Source of the DNA: Zygaena filipendulae
Lineage: Eukaryota; Arthropoda; Insecta; Lepidoptera; Zygaenidae
DNA: 64,000 bases
Reading direction: 5' to 3'
Assembly (NCBI GenBank): GCA_907165275.2
Contig: OU015655.1
Span: 6,336,501-6,400,500, forward strand
The notes under the pieces: model-generated
Databases searched by the model: none
Told to the model about the DNA's origin: nothing
The model's input: only the letters and a program-made list of their open reading frames with translations
In this document: positions 54,101 through 64,000 of the stretch, in pieces
Numbering within the stretch: the first letter of the stretch is position 1
Layout: the number at the start of each line of letters is the position of its first letter
Translations under genes and position numbers: made by a program

Positions 54101-55544
54101 AATAAAGAAAAGAAAAATAATTTACTTTCTTCTTTTGATCACATGGTGAAAGAACACCCCTACTGCAGCAGATGGTAGTAGTCACAAACCAAATGATGGT
54201 CATCAAATGTTTTATAGTTTTTTGTGTAACTGTTATCAATTGCATGTATCCTGTCTATAGTAGATTGTTGGTGACAGGTCTGATGTAAATTTTTTTCTTA
54301 TGTCGTTCTGGATGTGCCCATTGTTTTACATAATAAGCAAGGATTTTCAGCAGATTTTTTGTTGTTTAGATAAACATCTAAATGAAATGGTGGTTTAAAC
54401 TTAGATTATTATTTAAAAAATTAAGCCTGTTTTGTTTCGTTTTGAAGTATTGACATATTATGAAAAAAATGTCTTCCAACTAGTTGTATCGATTTCTTTA
54501 AGGTCCCACACAATGATATTTTATGGTAAGTTCACACGCGTGCGTTCAACTCTACATTCAACGTGCACATTCACATTCACGAGCGTGTAAACGGTACGCC
54601 CGAGCCCGTGAACGCGCCTGTGAACGTGAATGCCGCGAATCGGGCAAGTGTCGGTTTTTTGACAAAGTTCAAAGGATGAATGTGCGGGCGCCCGGTGACT
54701 GTTTACACGCGCGCGGGCAGTCAGTCTGTCCCGCGCTTTCGCGACGAGTGGATCTTCATTCAACGTTGCTAAGAAAGTCGCTACGATCGGATATTACAAT
54801 CGTTCATAATTTTGTTCCTTTTTCCAATAAAAATAAGTTAAGCCAAAGGATATGGCAGCAACAACACCGAGATCCTCGCTGCTCGCCATTCTGGCACTGA
54901 CTGACACGACGGCGTGCGTGTAAACAGCTTGAATGTCCGCCGGCCCGGGACGGGCTGCATGCCGCGCAGCCCGCCAGGCAGCCCGCCGGGCTGCACGGCG
55001 CGCGTGTGAACGTAGCATTAGTAATGACTAGCTGTCCCGCATGGTTTCACATGCGATAATTTCGAAGTTCGCACGGAATTGTTCCATACAAACTTTTCAA
55101 CCCTTTTTACCCCCTTGCAGGTTGCATTTTCAAAAATCCCTTATCGAATGTGTATGTCATACAAAGGACACACCCTCCAAGTTTCAGGTCTCTATGATCA
55201 GCGGTTCAGGCTGTGTGTTGATCCATCAGTCGTTCAGGACAAAGCATTTGATATGTATAGATGTCAATAAAATCCACTTGAGAACCCAATCTAAGTTGGA
55301 TATCAGGCAACAGTCTATAGAGCTGTGCATCAGTCTTAAGTTTTGTAAAGCCTCTTATCTAATCTGCTTCCACGACGATGCTACTTGGAAAGCTGTCAAC
55401 GCCTTTCTACCCAGAGCTTAAACACATATATAATACTGAGAGATTTAAATGTAAACGCAGGTATTGTAACTAGTCAAAATAAAGAGGAGGAACATATTTA
55501 AGCTTTAACTTACCGGGATCCCAGTTTTCAGTTGAAGTTTCCAT
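42138..55544 (-). CDS. p55/MPP-type MAGUK scaffold protein, 11 exons (MPP7/Metro-like)
   Basis: Exons: 55544-55514, 53976-53705, 53613-53482, 52268-52239, 50612-50445, 48636-48440, 46796-46681, 45007-44690, 43783-43613, 42840-42668 and 42314-42138; phases agree throughout, giving 594 residues. Order: two L27 domains (exons 2-3), PDZ (P-L...G-A-T-I-K, then [14 protein letters not shown]), SH3 (R-A-L-F-N-Y, W-W-Q-A-R), and a guanylate-kinase domain ([20 protein letters not shown]) ending W-V-P-A-S-W-V. Such proteins assemble Lin-7/Dlg/Crumbs-type complexes under the membrane at junctions and synapses; the kinase fold normally binds phosphopeptides rather than acting on GMP. The L27-PDZ part resembles MPP7/Metro most, but the hook before the kinase domain is Cys/Ser/Pro-rich, not polybasic. 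Orthology is unproven. Confidence 0.9.
42395..42560. repeat. decayed dispersed repeat in MAGUK intron 10
   Basis: 'ccagcggtttcccgcaacttcgctcg' to 'attaccgcgagtgaaactgc'. Two partial copies face each other. Confidence 0.55.
42576..42665. mobile_element. MITE fragment abutting a MAGUK splice donor
   Basis: Shares 'gggacgcgcgttat', 'gggcaagga' and the terminus 'catagtgaacaagggccctg' with the element at 14302-14525. Its end supplies intron positions +3 onward of the exon 10 donor (GT at 42667-42666). Confidence 0.65.
42870..43480 (-). repeat. several dispersed-repeat fragments in MAGUK intron 9
   Basis: 42875-43110 matches 55030-55262 in reverse ('ctgatggatcaacgcccaag', 'gtagagacctgaaact'). 43125-43480 holds two more pieces of the 'ttcccgcg' type. 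Confidence 0.65.
44165..44320 (+). repeat. dispersed-repeat fragment in MAGUK intron 8
   Basis: 'cccgcggttccacctgcatgaatttcgg' to 'aagtacctatcctatgtc', interrupted by a TAAA run. Confidence 0.55.
44345..44445 (+). repeat. MITE-like repeat in MAGUK intron 8
   Basis: 'ggcatgatgcctgggtacga', 'aaattctatt', then 'ttcgtgacgccataac', the same order as at 31778-31945. Confidence 0.5.
45400..46370. repeat. cluster of dispersed repeats with a fold-back
   Basis: 45625-45815 and 45930-46125 are inverted copies ('gtccgcgatggactccgaaac' and its complement). A third copy (46130-46365) follows in the same direction as the second. All carry the 'tttcatccgcg/ttcccgcgg' body and a common end 'acgtgacacgtgatttatat'. 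It lies in MAGUK intron 7. Confidence 0.75.
47598..48347. mobile_element. TIR element of 750 bp with TTA duplication
   Basis: The ends gggccgatttttcaatc and its near complement are bordered by TTA (47595-47597 and 48348-48350). This fits PIF/Harbinger-like MITEs. It has landed in a 'tagtggacgact' repeat, pieces of which flank it (47567-47580 and 48350-48361). It lies in MAGUK intron 6. Confidence 0.75.
49380..49393 (-). mobile_element. tiny insertion, family Q, 14 bp
   Basis: gttattcttctgag between 6-bp repeats ggcaga (49374-49379 and 49394-49399). Reverse complement of 24463-24476. Confidence 0.6.
49480..49905 (+). pseudogene. decayed Tc1/mariner transposase in MAGUK intron 5
   Basis: On the plus strand the remnants read I-W-G-C-F-S-S-Y near 49610, H-D-N-D-P-K-H near 49755 and [11 protein letters not shown] near 49840, separated by stops. 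These match the middle and end of a Tc1-type DDE domain. It is much older than the element at 28985-30673. Confidence 0.75.
50775..51215. mobile_element. element with repeated 'gtcaactcatcccgc' ends
   Basis: 'tttagtcaactcatccc' occurs at 50781 and 50861, and forms of it in both orientations at 51150-51165 and 51186-51200. It is non-autonomous, and encloses the 43-bp hairpin at 51011-51108. Confidence 0.5.
51011..51108. repeat. perfect 43-bp inverted repeat (hairpin)
   Basis: 51011-51053 and 51066-51108 are exact reverse complements, with a 12-base spacer. It could be a recent template-switch event or a small fold-back element. It lies in MAGUK intron 4. Confidence 0.9.
51411..51946. mobile_element. 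TIR element with 'tagtggacgact' ends
   Basis: Left end 'aattgtccactaaatggacg', right end 'cttagtggacgactagacaatt', inverted. The right end has an extra internal copy. It has a GC-rich stretch with several gcgcgacttg-type words inside and no coding frame. It lies in MAGUK intron 4. Confidence 0.65.
52239..52268 (-). CDS. 30-bp micro-exon of the MAGUK gene
   Basis: Flanked by AAAAG and GTAAGT. It encodes ten residues ([10 protein letters not shown]) and is phase 0 on both sides, so it can be included or skipped without changing frame. It falls inside the PDZ ligand-binding loop, between E-P-L and G-A-T-I-K. Confidence 0.7.
54527..55013. mobile_element. GC-rich TIR element in MAGUK intron 1
   Basis: Ends 'gttcacacgcg' and its complement at 55000-55008. 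The inside has a GC-rich block of gcccgcc/ggcagc words and short frames (M-N-E-D-P-L-V, M-A-S-S-E-D) that may be remnants of a Harbinger-type gene. Non-autonomous. Confidence 0.6.
55025..55265 (+). repeat. dispersed repeat
   Basis: 'actagctgtcccgcatggtttcac' through 'cccttgc' and 'ggtctctatgatcagcggttc'. Reverse counterpart of 42875-43110. Confidence 0.7.
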
Positions 55545-56200
55545 TATCACATAATTTTATCAACAGTCAGACTTAAACTTGACTATTTGGTTTACTTACT
55601 AAATTGACTAAAAACATTTTAAGACTCGCATTTTCGTAAAGTGACATCGAATTATTCAATGCTGAAATAAAGGATGAAGTTAATAATATCCCCAATTTTG
55701 TGGTATTGTAGGTAATGTTTCAAAAGCAATGGTTTTTTTAATCAGTTAAACCAAACTCGCCTAATTTTGCAAAAAATAGATATATTTAACGTCATCTTAC
55801 AAATCATTTTTCTACACATCCAATAGGTACACTTCTCTCTATTTCTACAATCTACTTTTCCAGTAAAATTATTATCTCGCTGCTGTCATCGCTTTAGGGG
55901 GTTGGGTGGAGGATAGAAAAATCAATAGGTTAGTAAGTAATTGTAGTTGGTGGGTCGCCGGTCGGTCGGTCGGTCGGTAGGAGGCTGGTAGGTAGATAGA
56001 TAGGTAAAGATTATGGTGCAAAGAGATTTAACCACTATTCTATGCAGAAGTAGGATGACTTTATTTTTTTTTACTCCGACTCGTCACCGAGGCTTTTTGC
56101 GTGTGAGGAAAAGAGATAAAATATACACACTTTTTTTAGAGCAGTTAGACTAGTAATAATATGCCAATGTCTGGGACACGCTAATCTGACGAAAAACACA
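55545..56200. other. 5' flank of the MAGUK gene
   Basis: No TATA box recognised. Contains a short GGTC tetranucleotide run at 55958-55976. A non-coding upstream exon is possible. Confidence 0.35.
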
Positions 56201-56247
56201 TTTAGTAATAAGTGTCGTCACTCGTCTGTGTCACTACTCAGTACTCA

Positions 56248-56432
56248 CTGTCGTGTCGTGTTGTGTCGCGACAGAAGCAAATTTGTTTCAAACATTTAGT
56301 ATGGAGAGACGCACCACAACAGAACGTATCACAACACGACACAACATATAAAATATTATATATCTCTATCCATCATTTACTATGGAACCAATATTATGCT
56401 TCTGTCGCGCTCGCGACACAACACGACACGAT
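56248..56432. mobile_element. short TIR element (MITE), about 185 bp
   Basis: 'cgtgtcgtgttgtgtcgcga' at the left and its complement at the right, with 'cagaagca' just inside each. Confidence 0.7.
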
Positions 56433-56525
56433 ACATAAGTGTAGGTGTCTAGTAGTAAGTGTTTATGCCTACGTGTTCGATTACAAATCACTATTATCAA
56501 AAGATAAAAGATATAAGCACGGAGC

Positions 56526-56555
56526 CTCAGAAGAATAACTAAAGCATTCTTCTGA
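56526..56555. mobile_element. tiny insertion, family Q, 30 bp
   Basis: ctcagaagaataac...attcttctga between perfect 9-bp repeats gcacggagc (56517-56525 and 56556-56564). Confidence 0.8.
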
Positions 56556-56879
56556 GCACGGAGCAAATAAAGGTACCTACCTACAACTCTTGCAACTCGC
56601 AATGCAATCTCACATTAGTTGTATGGAGGGTAGAAGTAAGGAGGACCATCTCAGTGTATTAAAAAGTGTCCGTTGAAAGGGAGCAAATAGGGTACTTGCA
56701 TGAAATTTATTATAAGAAATTGTGTCAATATTTCAAAAACAGAGCCTTAGAAAAGCGTTATCGTGAAAGATTTACTAAATAATTTTCAATAGTTTCCAAA
56801 ATATTCAACTTTTAATTTTGTGAAACGGAACGTTGCATCGAAACACCAATCACAGCCAAGCTTGACACATGACGTCACG

Positions 56880-57065
56880 TAGGAAACATTTACCTCTTTC
56901 AGAGAAGGCAAAAGAAACTAAGTGCATACAATCAACGCATATTTTCCTTTTTCTGAAGTTTTTTACTTTAAAATGCATCAGCAAGATGCATTTTTTCGAT
57001 TCTTTACTGGAACTTTTGGAAGCAACTCGACATAGTTCAACCTTAATTTCGCTTTTGGATATTGA
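56880..57065. repeat. local repeat, copy 1
   Basis: Shares 'gagaaggcaaa', 'tcttctgaagtt'-like text, 'aaatgcat', 'gatgcatttt' and 'ggaacttttgg.agcaa' with 58070-58205. The TIR element at 57640-58056 ends just before copy 2. Confidence 0.6.
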
Positions 57066-57639
57066 AGTTATGTCTGTCAGTGTCACATGACCCTGTCAAT
57101 ACGACAGTGACATTTCTATCACAGATTAATAAGGCGTAATTTTGAACTAGTGACGTCATGCCACGTTTTGGCGGTAAAGTCTAATGTAGGAACTTTGAAA
57201 CGCTCTATTTAATTAATTTATGCATATATTTTTTTCTTTTTCTTGCTTTAGTTAAGTAGGCCATATATCTTGAGAATAGACTAAAAAAAAATTCATACAA
57301 GTACCCTAAGGTGGCGCGATAGTAGCATGTGGAAGAATTTTAAAAAGAGCGCAACAAACTATTAGAGTAGGATACTAAATAAATTAAAAAAGGAAAGAAG
57401 AGTTTCCGGTTTGTTAAAGCGCATTTTTATTAAATTTTTCCACTCAGCACACTTCACTCTGTTTATAACTGCTAAGTTCATATCATATCCGCATCTACAC
57501 TAGCTCTATTTCGGTGAGTGTTTGAACTATAATTTGCTGTTTACCACTGGACACTTTTTCAACTAATACGAGATGGTTCTTCTTACTTCTACCCTCCATA
57601 ATTAGTTGCCAACATTTTTTTTTTGTTTAAATTAACACC

Positions 57640-58056
57640 CCGTTCCCACTTGTCGGGTGTCAGGTCCGGATTTTAATCGGATGCTCCAGTGGCAGAACAT
57701 TTTATATGGAGCTATTCACACTAATTGTCGGAAACCGATCTTGTGTCATCGCTGACAAAAAATGTTAGCTGTTTTGCGAGCTCTCTACGTCCAAAAAAGT
57801 CGTGTTGGATGGCGCTGTTCACATTTGTCGGATGTCGGGGCCGACAATCCTCTCCCTGCTACCTCTTGTTCCGACCGGCGGTGGCGCCCGTGCGTGCGTC
57901 GCCTCACTACCATCGCGCGCCATAATTCGCGGCGCGCAAGCAGAGTTGTTGTGTTGGCGCCAGCTTCGACCGTGTCCGACAGCTAACAAGTGTGAGCAGA
58001 GGCGCCGACACCCGATTAAAATCCGGATGCGACGTCCGACAAGTGGGAACGGGCTG
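57640..58056. mobile_element. TIR element (MITE), about 415 bp
   Basis: Left 'cccgttcccacttgtcgg' and right 'ccgacaagtgggaacggg', with about 50 bp of imperfect inverted repeat (ccggattttaatcgg inside). The interior is GC-rich with no convincing gene. Confidence 0.75.
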
Positions 58057-58069
58057 TTACCCCAAGCAA

Positions 58070-58205
58070 TGAGAAAGGCAAAGAAAGCTAAATCCGTATT
58101 TTTCTTCTGAAGTTATTTACATCGAAATGCATTGGTGAGATGCATTTTGATGCTTTACCGGAACTTTTGGCAGCAAATCTTCACAGTTGAACTTTAATAG
58201 ATCAC
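58070..58205. repeat. local repeat, copy 2
   Basis: Partner of 56880-57065, more diverged. Confidence 0.55.
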
Positions 58206-58959
58206 TATTATGCAAAATCCACAACGTTTACACAATATTATTATACGATAAACTAATGTGTAAAACAAGAAATAAACTGACGTCAATTTCTGCTAAAATG
58301 CCGCCAAAAGTCCCGTAAAATAAACGTAGGACTAGGTAGGTATCGGATTGTATTTGATTTACTCTTTGGTTAAAAATTTATGTCAGTAGTGTGGTCAAGA
58401 GTTATTATAATATTCTCTTTTAACTTTTACCGGTATTGTAGTAACCCAAGGCATTTGTTGTTTTCATAATATCAGCTTACTATTAGGTTCAAGTGTAATA
58501 AGTTATATTCAAAAGTTACTATAAAACCCTAAAATCACTATCAAAAAAAGTTTGTCAATGTAACTTCCGTCCTAGAAAATACCATTTGTTTTGGAACGGC
58601 CTCTATCTTGAATCTTTTTGACACAAATTTTGATCCAACTATCTTCGGCAAAAGAACACTAGAGAGCGCTCACTTCGACGATAGAGCTGCCTCTATATTT
58701 CACGCACGATCCCTAGATCGATCGATTCGAAATATAATCCTATACTCACCTATACCGATATCCGATTATTTACTTATAATCGACTAGGCACATCACTAAG
58801 TTAAAAAAGTTATCGATCGTCGGAACGTACTTTTCGCAGTGCCGATTGTTTACCTAAATTCCATATTTTCTTAATTACCTAAGTTTAAAGAATCAAATCG
58901 TTATGAATGAACAAAAACTGAAAAACTATTTTAAAATGGCGTAGGTGGATTACAGAAGT

Positions 58960-59094
58960 GGTGATCATTTATTTGAGGATAAGTTTGTAATTTGAGTAGA
59001 AGCGAGTGTGGTAGATATATTCCGTGAACAATATAGATCGAAAAGGTGTGTAAATAAAATAGGTCTTGTTTTGTGTTTCAAGACGCCTTTTAGG
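58960..59094 (+). promoter_or_regulatory. possible non-coding first exon on the plus strand
   Basis: An AT-rich stretch ends at a good donor, TTTTAG|GTAAGT, at 59094/59095. It would be a 5' UTR exon of a gene running off to the right. No coding sequence supports it. Confidence 0.2.
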
Positions 59095-61084
59095 TAAGTT
59101 AAAAACATATTTTGTGTAATCAACGTTAATAAGATCTATAGGAAGAATTTTTATGCAATAAAGATACTATACGCTGTTTAATAGGGTAGTTGGGATAATA
59201 AGTTGTTCATAGTTTGTACCTATGTTTATGGGGTCTGATTCTGACTGTGCACTGATATTTCTTCATTATTTTTCTAGTACTTGCATAATAGCATCTAAGA
59301 GTGATTATTAACAGCAGCAGTATATTGGTAAATAATTGAAATAATTTAATAAGCATATGAACCTACAAAATATAACTAAATGTATTGTGTTATTAACTGG
59401 AAACCATACTACCAAATTAAAACTCCTGACCTAAACCAGACTACAATTATGTTTTCTGAGAGGTTCTCATATTTTTTATCACAATTATAGTATTTGCATA
59501 GACATGAACAAATAATAATACAATTGTTATTATTTATCTATGCTATATTCTTGTTGTTTATCGCTGATATTTGAATTGAGATTCATGATCATGATGTTTA
59601 TTAAGCCTGGGCACAATCTTGGGTATTTATTAATAGCTTCATAAATATAAAGCATGTACACACTACACATTTACCATCAGTTATTGTAGCATAGAACAAG
59701 GATTGCCTGTTTCCTAAAAGGTGTCCCTTTACCCTTATCTACATATTCTTTGGGTTATGGTGGTAGTTGGATTTTTTTAAGTAGGTACCTATTATGTATG
59801 AATATGGGTAAAATAGTTTAAATAACCTCTAAGTGAGCCTTATTTTATTGGTAAAACTCTTAAACTGTTAGTTGGTATTATGCATATCTTGACTAGATAG
59901 TTAGGTAGGTAGTAAAATTTGGTGAGTAAACTGCTGTAAATAGCTAGTTTAACTTTTTAGAGCAGTTTGCTCACCAAATTTTACACCACATCATCTGCAA
60001 TATAATTTACAGAGAATGTGGGGTAAAATTCCAAAACATTCTTTGCTAGGTATAACAAAAAAATTATCATCAATTTGGGAGGGGAGGCAAAAAGGGAGCA
60101 ACCCACACATATAGAACATATCTTAAAAACATACCACCTGAAAAGGTAGGTATACATTTTCTTAATGCTGTTTTAAATGCTGAAAGTTTATGTTGTGTAC
60201 TGAGATTTACACCCAGCATTATAAAACTCAAGGTTCAACCCAAGAACTTTTTGTTTGCTCAACATAAACAAAATGGCTGCTGTCTGGTAGCTACAAGAAT
60301 GAGTTTGTGCATTCGATACAACTTTCTTCCCATGGATTACAACAGTTTCTATGCTTTTATTACAGGCTGAGACAGTCAGGGTGAAAATAATGTTAGGTAG
60401 GTAGTATGTATAATTTTCGGGTGTCCTGACTCCTGCCCATACCCTGCCAACCTCATGATGATGTGAGCTATGGTAACAAACACGACAAGTCGCGGTTGTA
60501 TGGTTGCTAGGTTGCAAAAACGATTAAGGAGAGATTTCGTGTTAAGGCCCTGTTTTAGCCACGCGCGGACTCGCGAATGTTGCGCATGGTCCATTTGTGT
60601 TCCGTACGTAAAATGTTTAGCCAGTGCGGTGCGTACCATCCGCTTCACAATAAAACGATATGTAACGGTCAATACATTCAGCGCGGACCGCCCGCGGAAC
60701 TGTGAAACCAGCCAAGTACATACAGCAAAAATTTTTGCAGACGACGTAATGCGTATTAATTACGTATTTTTGTAGGTTTGCTTTGTCGTGTTATTGCAAA
60801 ATTTAGTTTGTACCTACCTTATATAAATGTAATGACAGGTTTAGATAATTCGGGGCTACTATTGAGGAGCAACCATTGTGGAGACTGGAGACTTAAACCA
60901 TAGGATTTTTTATAGATATATGTACCTACGCAGTAGCTACATTGGCTATTTTTAACCGACTTTAAAAAAGAAAGATTTATTTAGAGTTATACACCAGAAA
61001 ATACCTATCTCGGGAAGTCTACGACCCCGCAACAGAAGTCACGACAAGTGAATCCAACAGCTAATCGTCAAAGAAAGAAAGTTC
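59095..61084. other. intergenic, mostly featureless
   Basis: AT-rich. GC-richer block at 60440-60720 without a defensible frame. A 24-bp inverted repeat lies at 59912-59984. Confidence 0.4.
59912..59984. repeat. 24-bp inverted repeat
   Basis: 59912-59935 and 59961-59984 pair with one mismatch across a 25-base spacer. Confidence 0.85.
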
Positions 61085-61870
61085 TTAAAAAAATTAAAAC
61101 CGACTTCCAATAACCCAAAAATGTACTATACCTACTAAAAAGCTCAGCTAAAAAGCTAAAAATAACAAAACACCGATTTAATCCGAAAAAGACAAAAATA
61201 CACGTATATTATTATTGGTTTGTGCTACTACTGATCGGTTTGAATTCGGTGCCAAACCTGCTTGTCTGCCCACTTAGGTTGTTCTGCTCACGACGAGCTC
61301 GTGGCTACCCATCTACTCACTCCATATTTGGTTTGTCACCGACTTCAAAATCAAATCGATCAGTGGTAGCACAAACCTCAATAATATAATATTACGTGAA
61401 TTTTTGTCTTTTGGATTAAATCGGTATTTTGTTATTTTTAGCTTAGTGCATTTTTGGGTTTATAAGATAAGATAAGATAAACTTTATTCAGCAAGAACAA
61501 ACACATACACAACGCAACAAACACTTTACAATATAAAGGTAAAAAAAAAAAATAATATAATATGGTGCAGTGCCTTGCTAAAAGGGACTCCACTCAGCAG
61601 CAAATAATCGATTTACTATAAAAAATACCCAAATCGCCATAGGTGTGCCTATAATTTTTGGATAGTTCTCTCGATTTCTCCAAGATCCCATCATCAGATC
61701 CCGACTTGATGATAATTGGACCAACTTGGGAGCATAATACCCTTTCAAACAAAAAGAATTTTCCGAATCGGTCCAACCGTTTTCCAGACTCCAGTAATCA
61801 GTGAACATACATAAAAAAAATCTTATATACAGCCGAACACAGAACCTCCTCCTTTTTGGAAGTCGGTTAA
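61085..61870. repeat. second copy of the 4660-5612 repeat
   Basis: The same two modules in the same order: inverted arms around 'tttgaattcggtgcc', then a 270-bp piece ending 'cctcctttttggaagtcggtt'. Between them is an extra 'ataagataagataa' run and a 100-bp stretch. Confidence 0.75.
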
Positions 61871-63049
61871 TTATAGGAACTGTAAACGCAAAGAACATCA
61901 TACATAGTTTGTTGTATTTGTTTTTTCTTGTTGGAATTTTAATGAGCAGTAACATTACAATAGTAATGGGTATGATATCAGTGCTAGTAGCGTGTGATGT
62001 CATACATTATAAATTCTACTACACTGAAGAACGTATTGCCTCGCATACGAATTGCAGCGCGTGATAAACATCATAAAATTCGAATATATTTTAAACCTTT
62101 TTGTAATATCGGTAAAATTTTGTAAAGTATAAAATAAATGAGAAATGAGTCGAAAATAGATTTTACAATGAAATAAGAAATGTGATCAAATACACAGAGA
62201 ATATAATATCATCAGTTAAAAATAAATAAATGGAGAAGGAAATCCAGAGAGATTTAGCCAAGCAATAAAATCCATAATCGGGCCTTGATTCTTGATTAAA
62301 ATCAGTAAAACGGTAGGTAATTGACGGACAATGATCTATATGCTCTATAACTACTATAATGTACCTACTCGTATCCTTATACTAATAGCTATTCTCCATG
62401 GATTCCCTCGGGAACTTTTAACATTGTCATGATTTCTGATCTATCGTCTGGATTTTAGTGACGTCAAAAAGTTTTTATTCCGGTTAAGTTCTTTAAGGAA
62501 TCGTAATATTTACGCGAAAACGTAGGTATATTTTAGGAACATTTGTATAGGCGTGATGTACCGTGAAAAATAAGTTACGTTTTTAATTAGAATGAAAATT
62601 GGTTTAAAAATCAACATTTCTTCTTCTGGATAGTAATTTAAACGGTTGATCTTATTATAAAGTCCAAAGCAAAGTCTTGATGCTGAACGTACACAAACAA
62701 CTTTTAACCGTGGTTTTAACCATGAGGTTTTATACTTCCGTTTAAGACAGTGCTCTGTATGAATATAGGTATCGATTGTGCCATGTCTAAATATGCATAA
62801 TATAAGGATTTTTAATTTGTATAGATATCTATATATAATATTATGACCTTTGTGGGCTTTGTGTCAGAAGGTCATATCGTGCGCTTCTGCCATGTGAACG
62901 TCTGGTGACTCAGATTTCAAGTGGTTATAGGTATATAATTATATAAGCTATGTTGCCATGTGGTACGTAAGTATATATATATAGTCCTTTAAATGTTTAT
63001 TCATCGAGAAATAAAATGATGCACTGCGGTTATTACGATTTATTAACAA
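61871..63049. other. intergenic, nothing recognised
   Basis: AT-rich with no coding exon I can support. Confidence 0.4.
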
Positions 63050-63545
63050 CTAGCTGTGCCCCGCGGTTTCACCCGCGTGAGTTACGGAATCCCCGCAGGC
63101 ACTCCAAAGTTGCGTAATTTACTGCTTATAACATCACCTAATTAGCAATGAAAGTCCCGTCTAAATTCGTGCGACCATTTCGGAGATTCACCCGCGTGAG
63201 TTTCGAAATTCCCGCAGGAACTCCAAAGTAGCCTAATTTACTTCTTATAACATCAGCTAATTAGCAGTGAAAGTTCCGTCCAAATCGGTTCAACCGTTTC
63301 GGAGATTCACCCCCGTGAGACTCGGAATTCCCGCACGAACTCCAAACTTCTTTTATCTGATCTTGGGAAAAAAAGAAATTTAGTGCAGTCGTTTGGAAGT
63401 GCGCTTAGCGTCACATTGGGCAATTAATTTTTATTTATTTAGATTATTTCGGAGTTCTCGCGGGAATTCCGGGTTACAATATAACCTATGTTTTAAAATC
63501 GGTCCCGTAGTTTTTGAGTTAAATCGTGACAAACAAATAAATCAA
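63050..63545 (+). repeat. dispersed repeat with internal tandem units
   Basis: 'agctgtgccccgcggtttcacccgcgtga', then two more units of 'ggagattcaccc.cgtgag' at about 63180 and 63300, then 'gttctcgcgggaattccggg'. Confidence 0.7.
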
Positions 63546-64000
63546 CAAATAAACAAAAAAATCAAATGTTTCCTCTTTATAATATATGATAGATGTAAAT
63601 ACTCTACTTATAGATGGTTTAAACCCGGTGCTTGGATTTAAACCCGCTAACGTTTAGAAACGCTAATTACGGGATTTTATCGGACTTACCCAAGCACCTG
63701 GTTTAAACCGGGTTGATTGCCGATCCATAACTCTACTAGATTTTGCATACCTTAGTAATAATACAAAATAATACATAAACGAATATTTCTACAGCAGTTA
63801 TTCTAAGCATAATACCAATGTACCTACATGAGTTTTGGAATAGTGTAATCGCAAAAGTTTCTATCTGTTCCAAACAGTTTAGGATAAATATTTAGGTACA
63901 AATAGAATGAAGAATAAACGTTGACTTTTCAATAACCTACCTATCTATTTATCGATTATAGTTTTTGTATTGTATTTTATAATTCAATTTTTTTTTTATC
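63546..64000. other. window edge, nothing recognised
   Basis: Contains a short inverted pair 'ggtttaaacccgg' near 63616 and 'tttaaaccgggt' near 63700. No gene. Confidence 0.4.

Noticed and set aside
54794..55018. 74-codon Arg/Ala-rich minus frame
   Set aside because: Lies inside a GC-rich TIR element; composition, not coding, explains it.
60188..60775. Overlapping frames of about 100 codons on both strands
   Set aside because: No splice context or family resemblance; GC-richer patch only.

Overview
The window reads as nuclear DNA of a moth or butterfly (Lepidoptera). The grounds are inference from general features: AT-rich sequence, genes split into many small exons with GT..AG introns, frequent 'taggtacc/tacctac' strings, and many degraded copies of dispersed repeats I associate with lepidopteran genomes ('ccgcggtttcacccgcg' and 'cctcctttttggaagtcggtt' types). 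I see no tRNA, rRNA, CRISPR array or bacterial operon. All confidently called host genes lie on the minus strand; I built their exon chains by hand from splice sites and reading-frame phase.

Layout. 1-11.4 kb: a cluster of small Cys/Lys-rich genes. At least four share one module (VF-x-L-x-[IV] ... [KR]-x-x-L-x-[LY]-[EQ]-x-x-T-P), so they look like an old tandem array. Next to them is a gene with an N-terminal globular, possibly C2-like, domain. 13.5-21.4 kb: a six-exon gene for a 249-residue protein I cannot name. Its last intron holds a piggyBac-like element with a pogo-like element nested inside it. 22.4-23.7 kb: a two-exon gene for a small secreted protein with one thrombospondin type-1 repeat. 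27.9 kb: a possible plus-strand promoter and first exon. 42.1-55.5 kb: a complete 11-exon MAGUK of the p55/MPP class (L27-L27-PDZ-SH3-guanylate kinase).

Mobile DNA dominates the rest: a decayed Tc1-like element (28985-30673), an intact BEL/Pao retrotransposon with identical LTRs (32261-38467), several TIR/MITE elements, fold-back elements and many LINE/SINE-like fragments. A 2.3-kb segment is repeated in tandem (30441-38946 and 38947-41239). The BEL/Pao element sits in the first copy only, so the second copy is its empty site.

The most unusual feature is a set of tiny insertions of 14-33 bp, each between perfect 6-10 bp direct repeats. They belong to two recurring sequence families plus one palindromic singleton. 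They are scattered over the window and piled up, often inside one another, at 23.97-25.1 kb. There they adjoin a GAA-tailed retroposon and two very short inserts that resemble its 3' end. I do not recognise a described element class that fits them.
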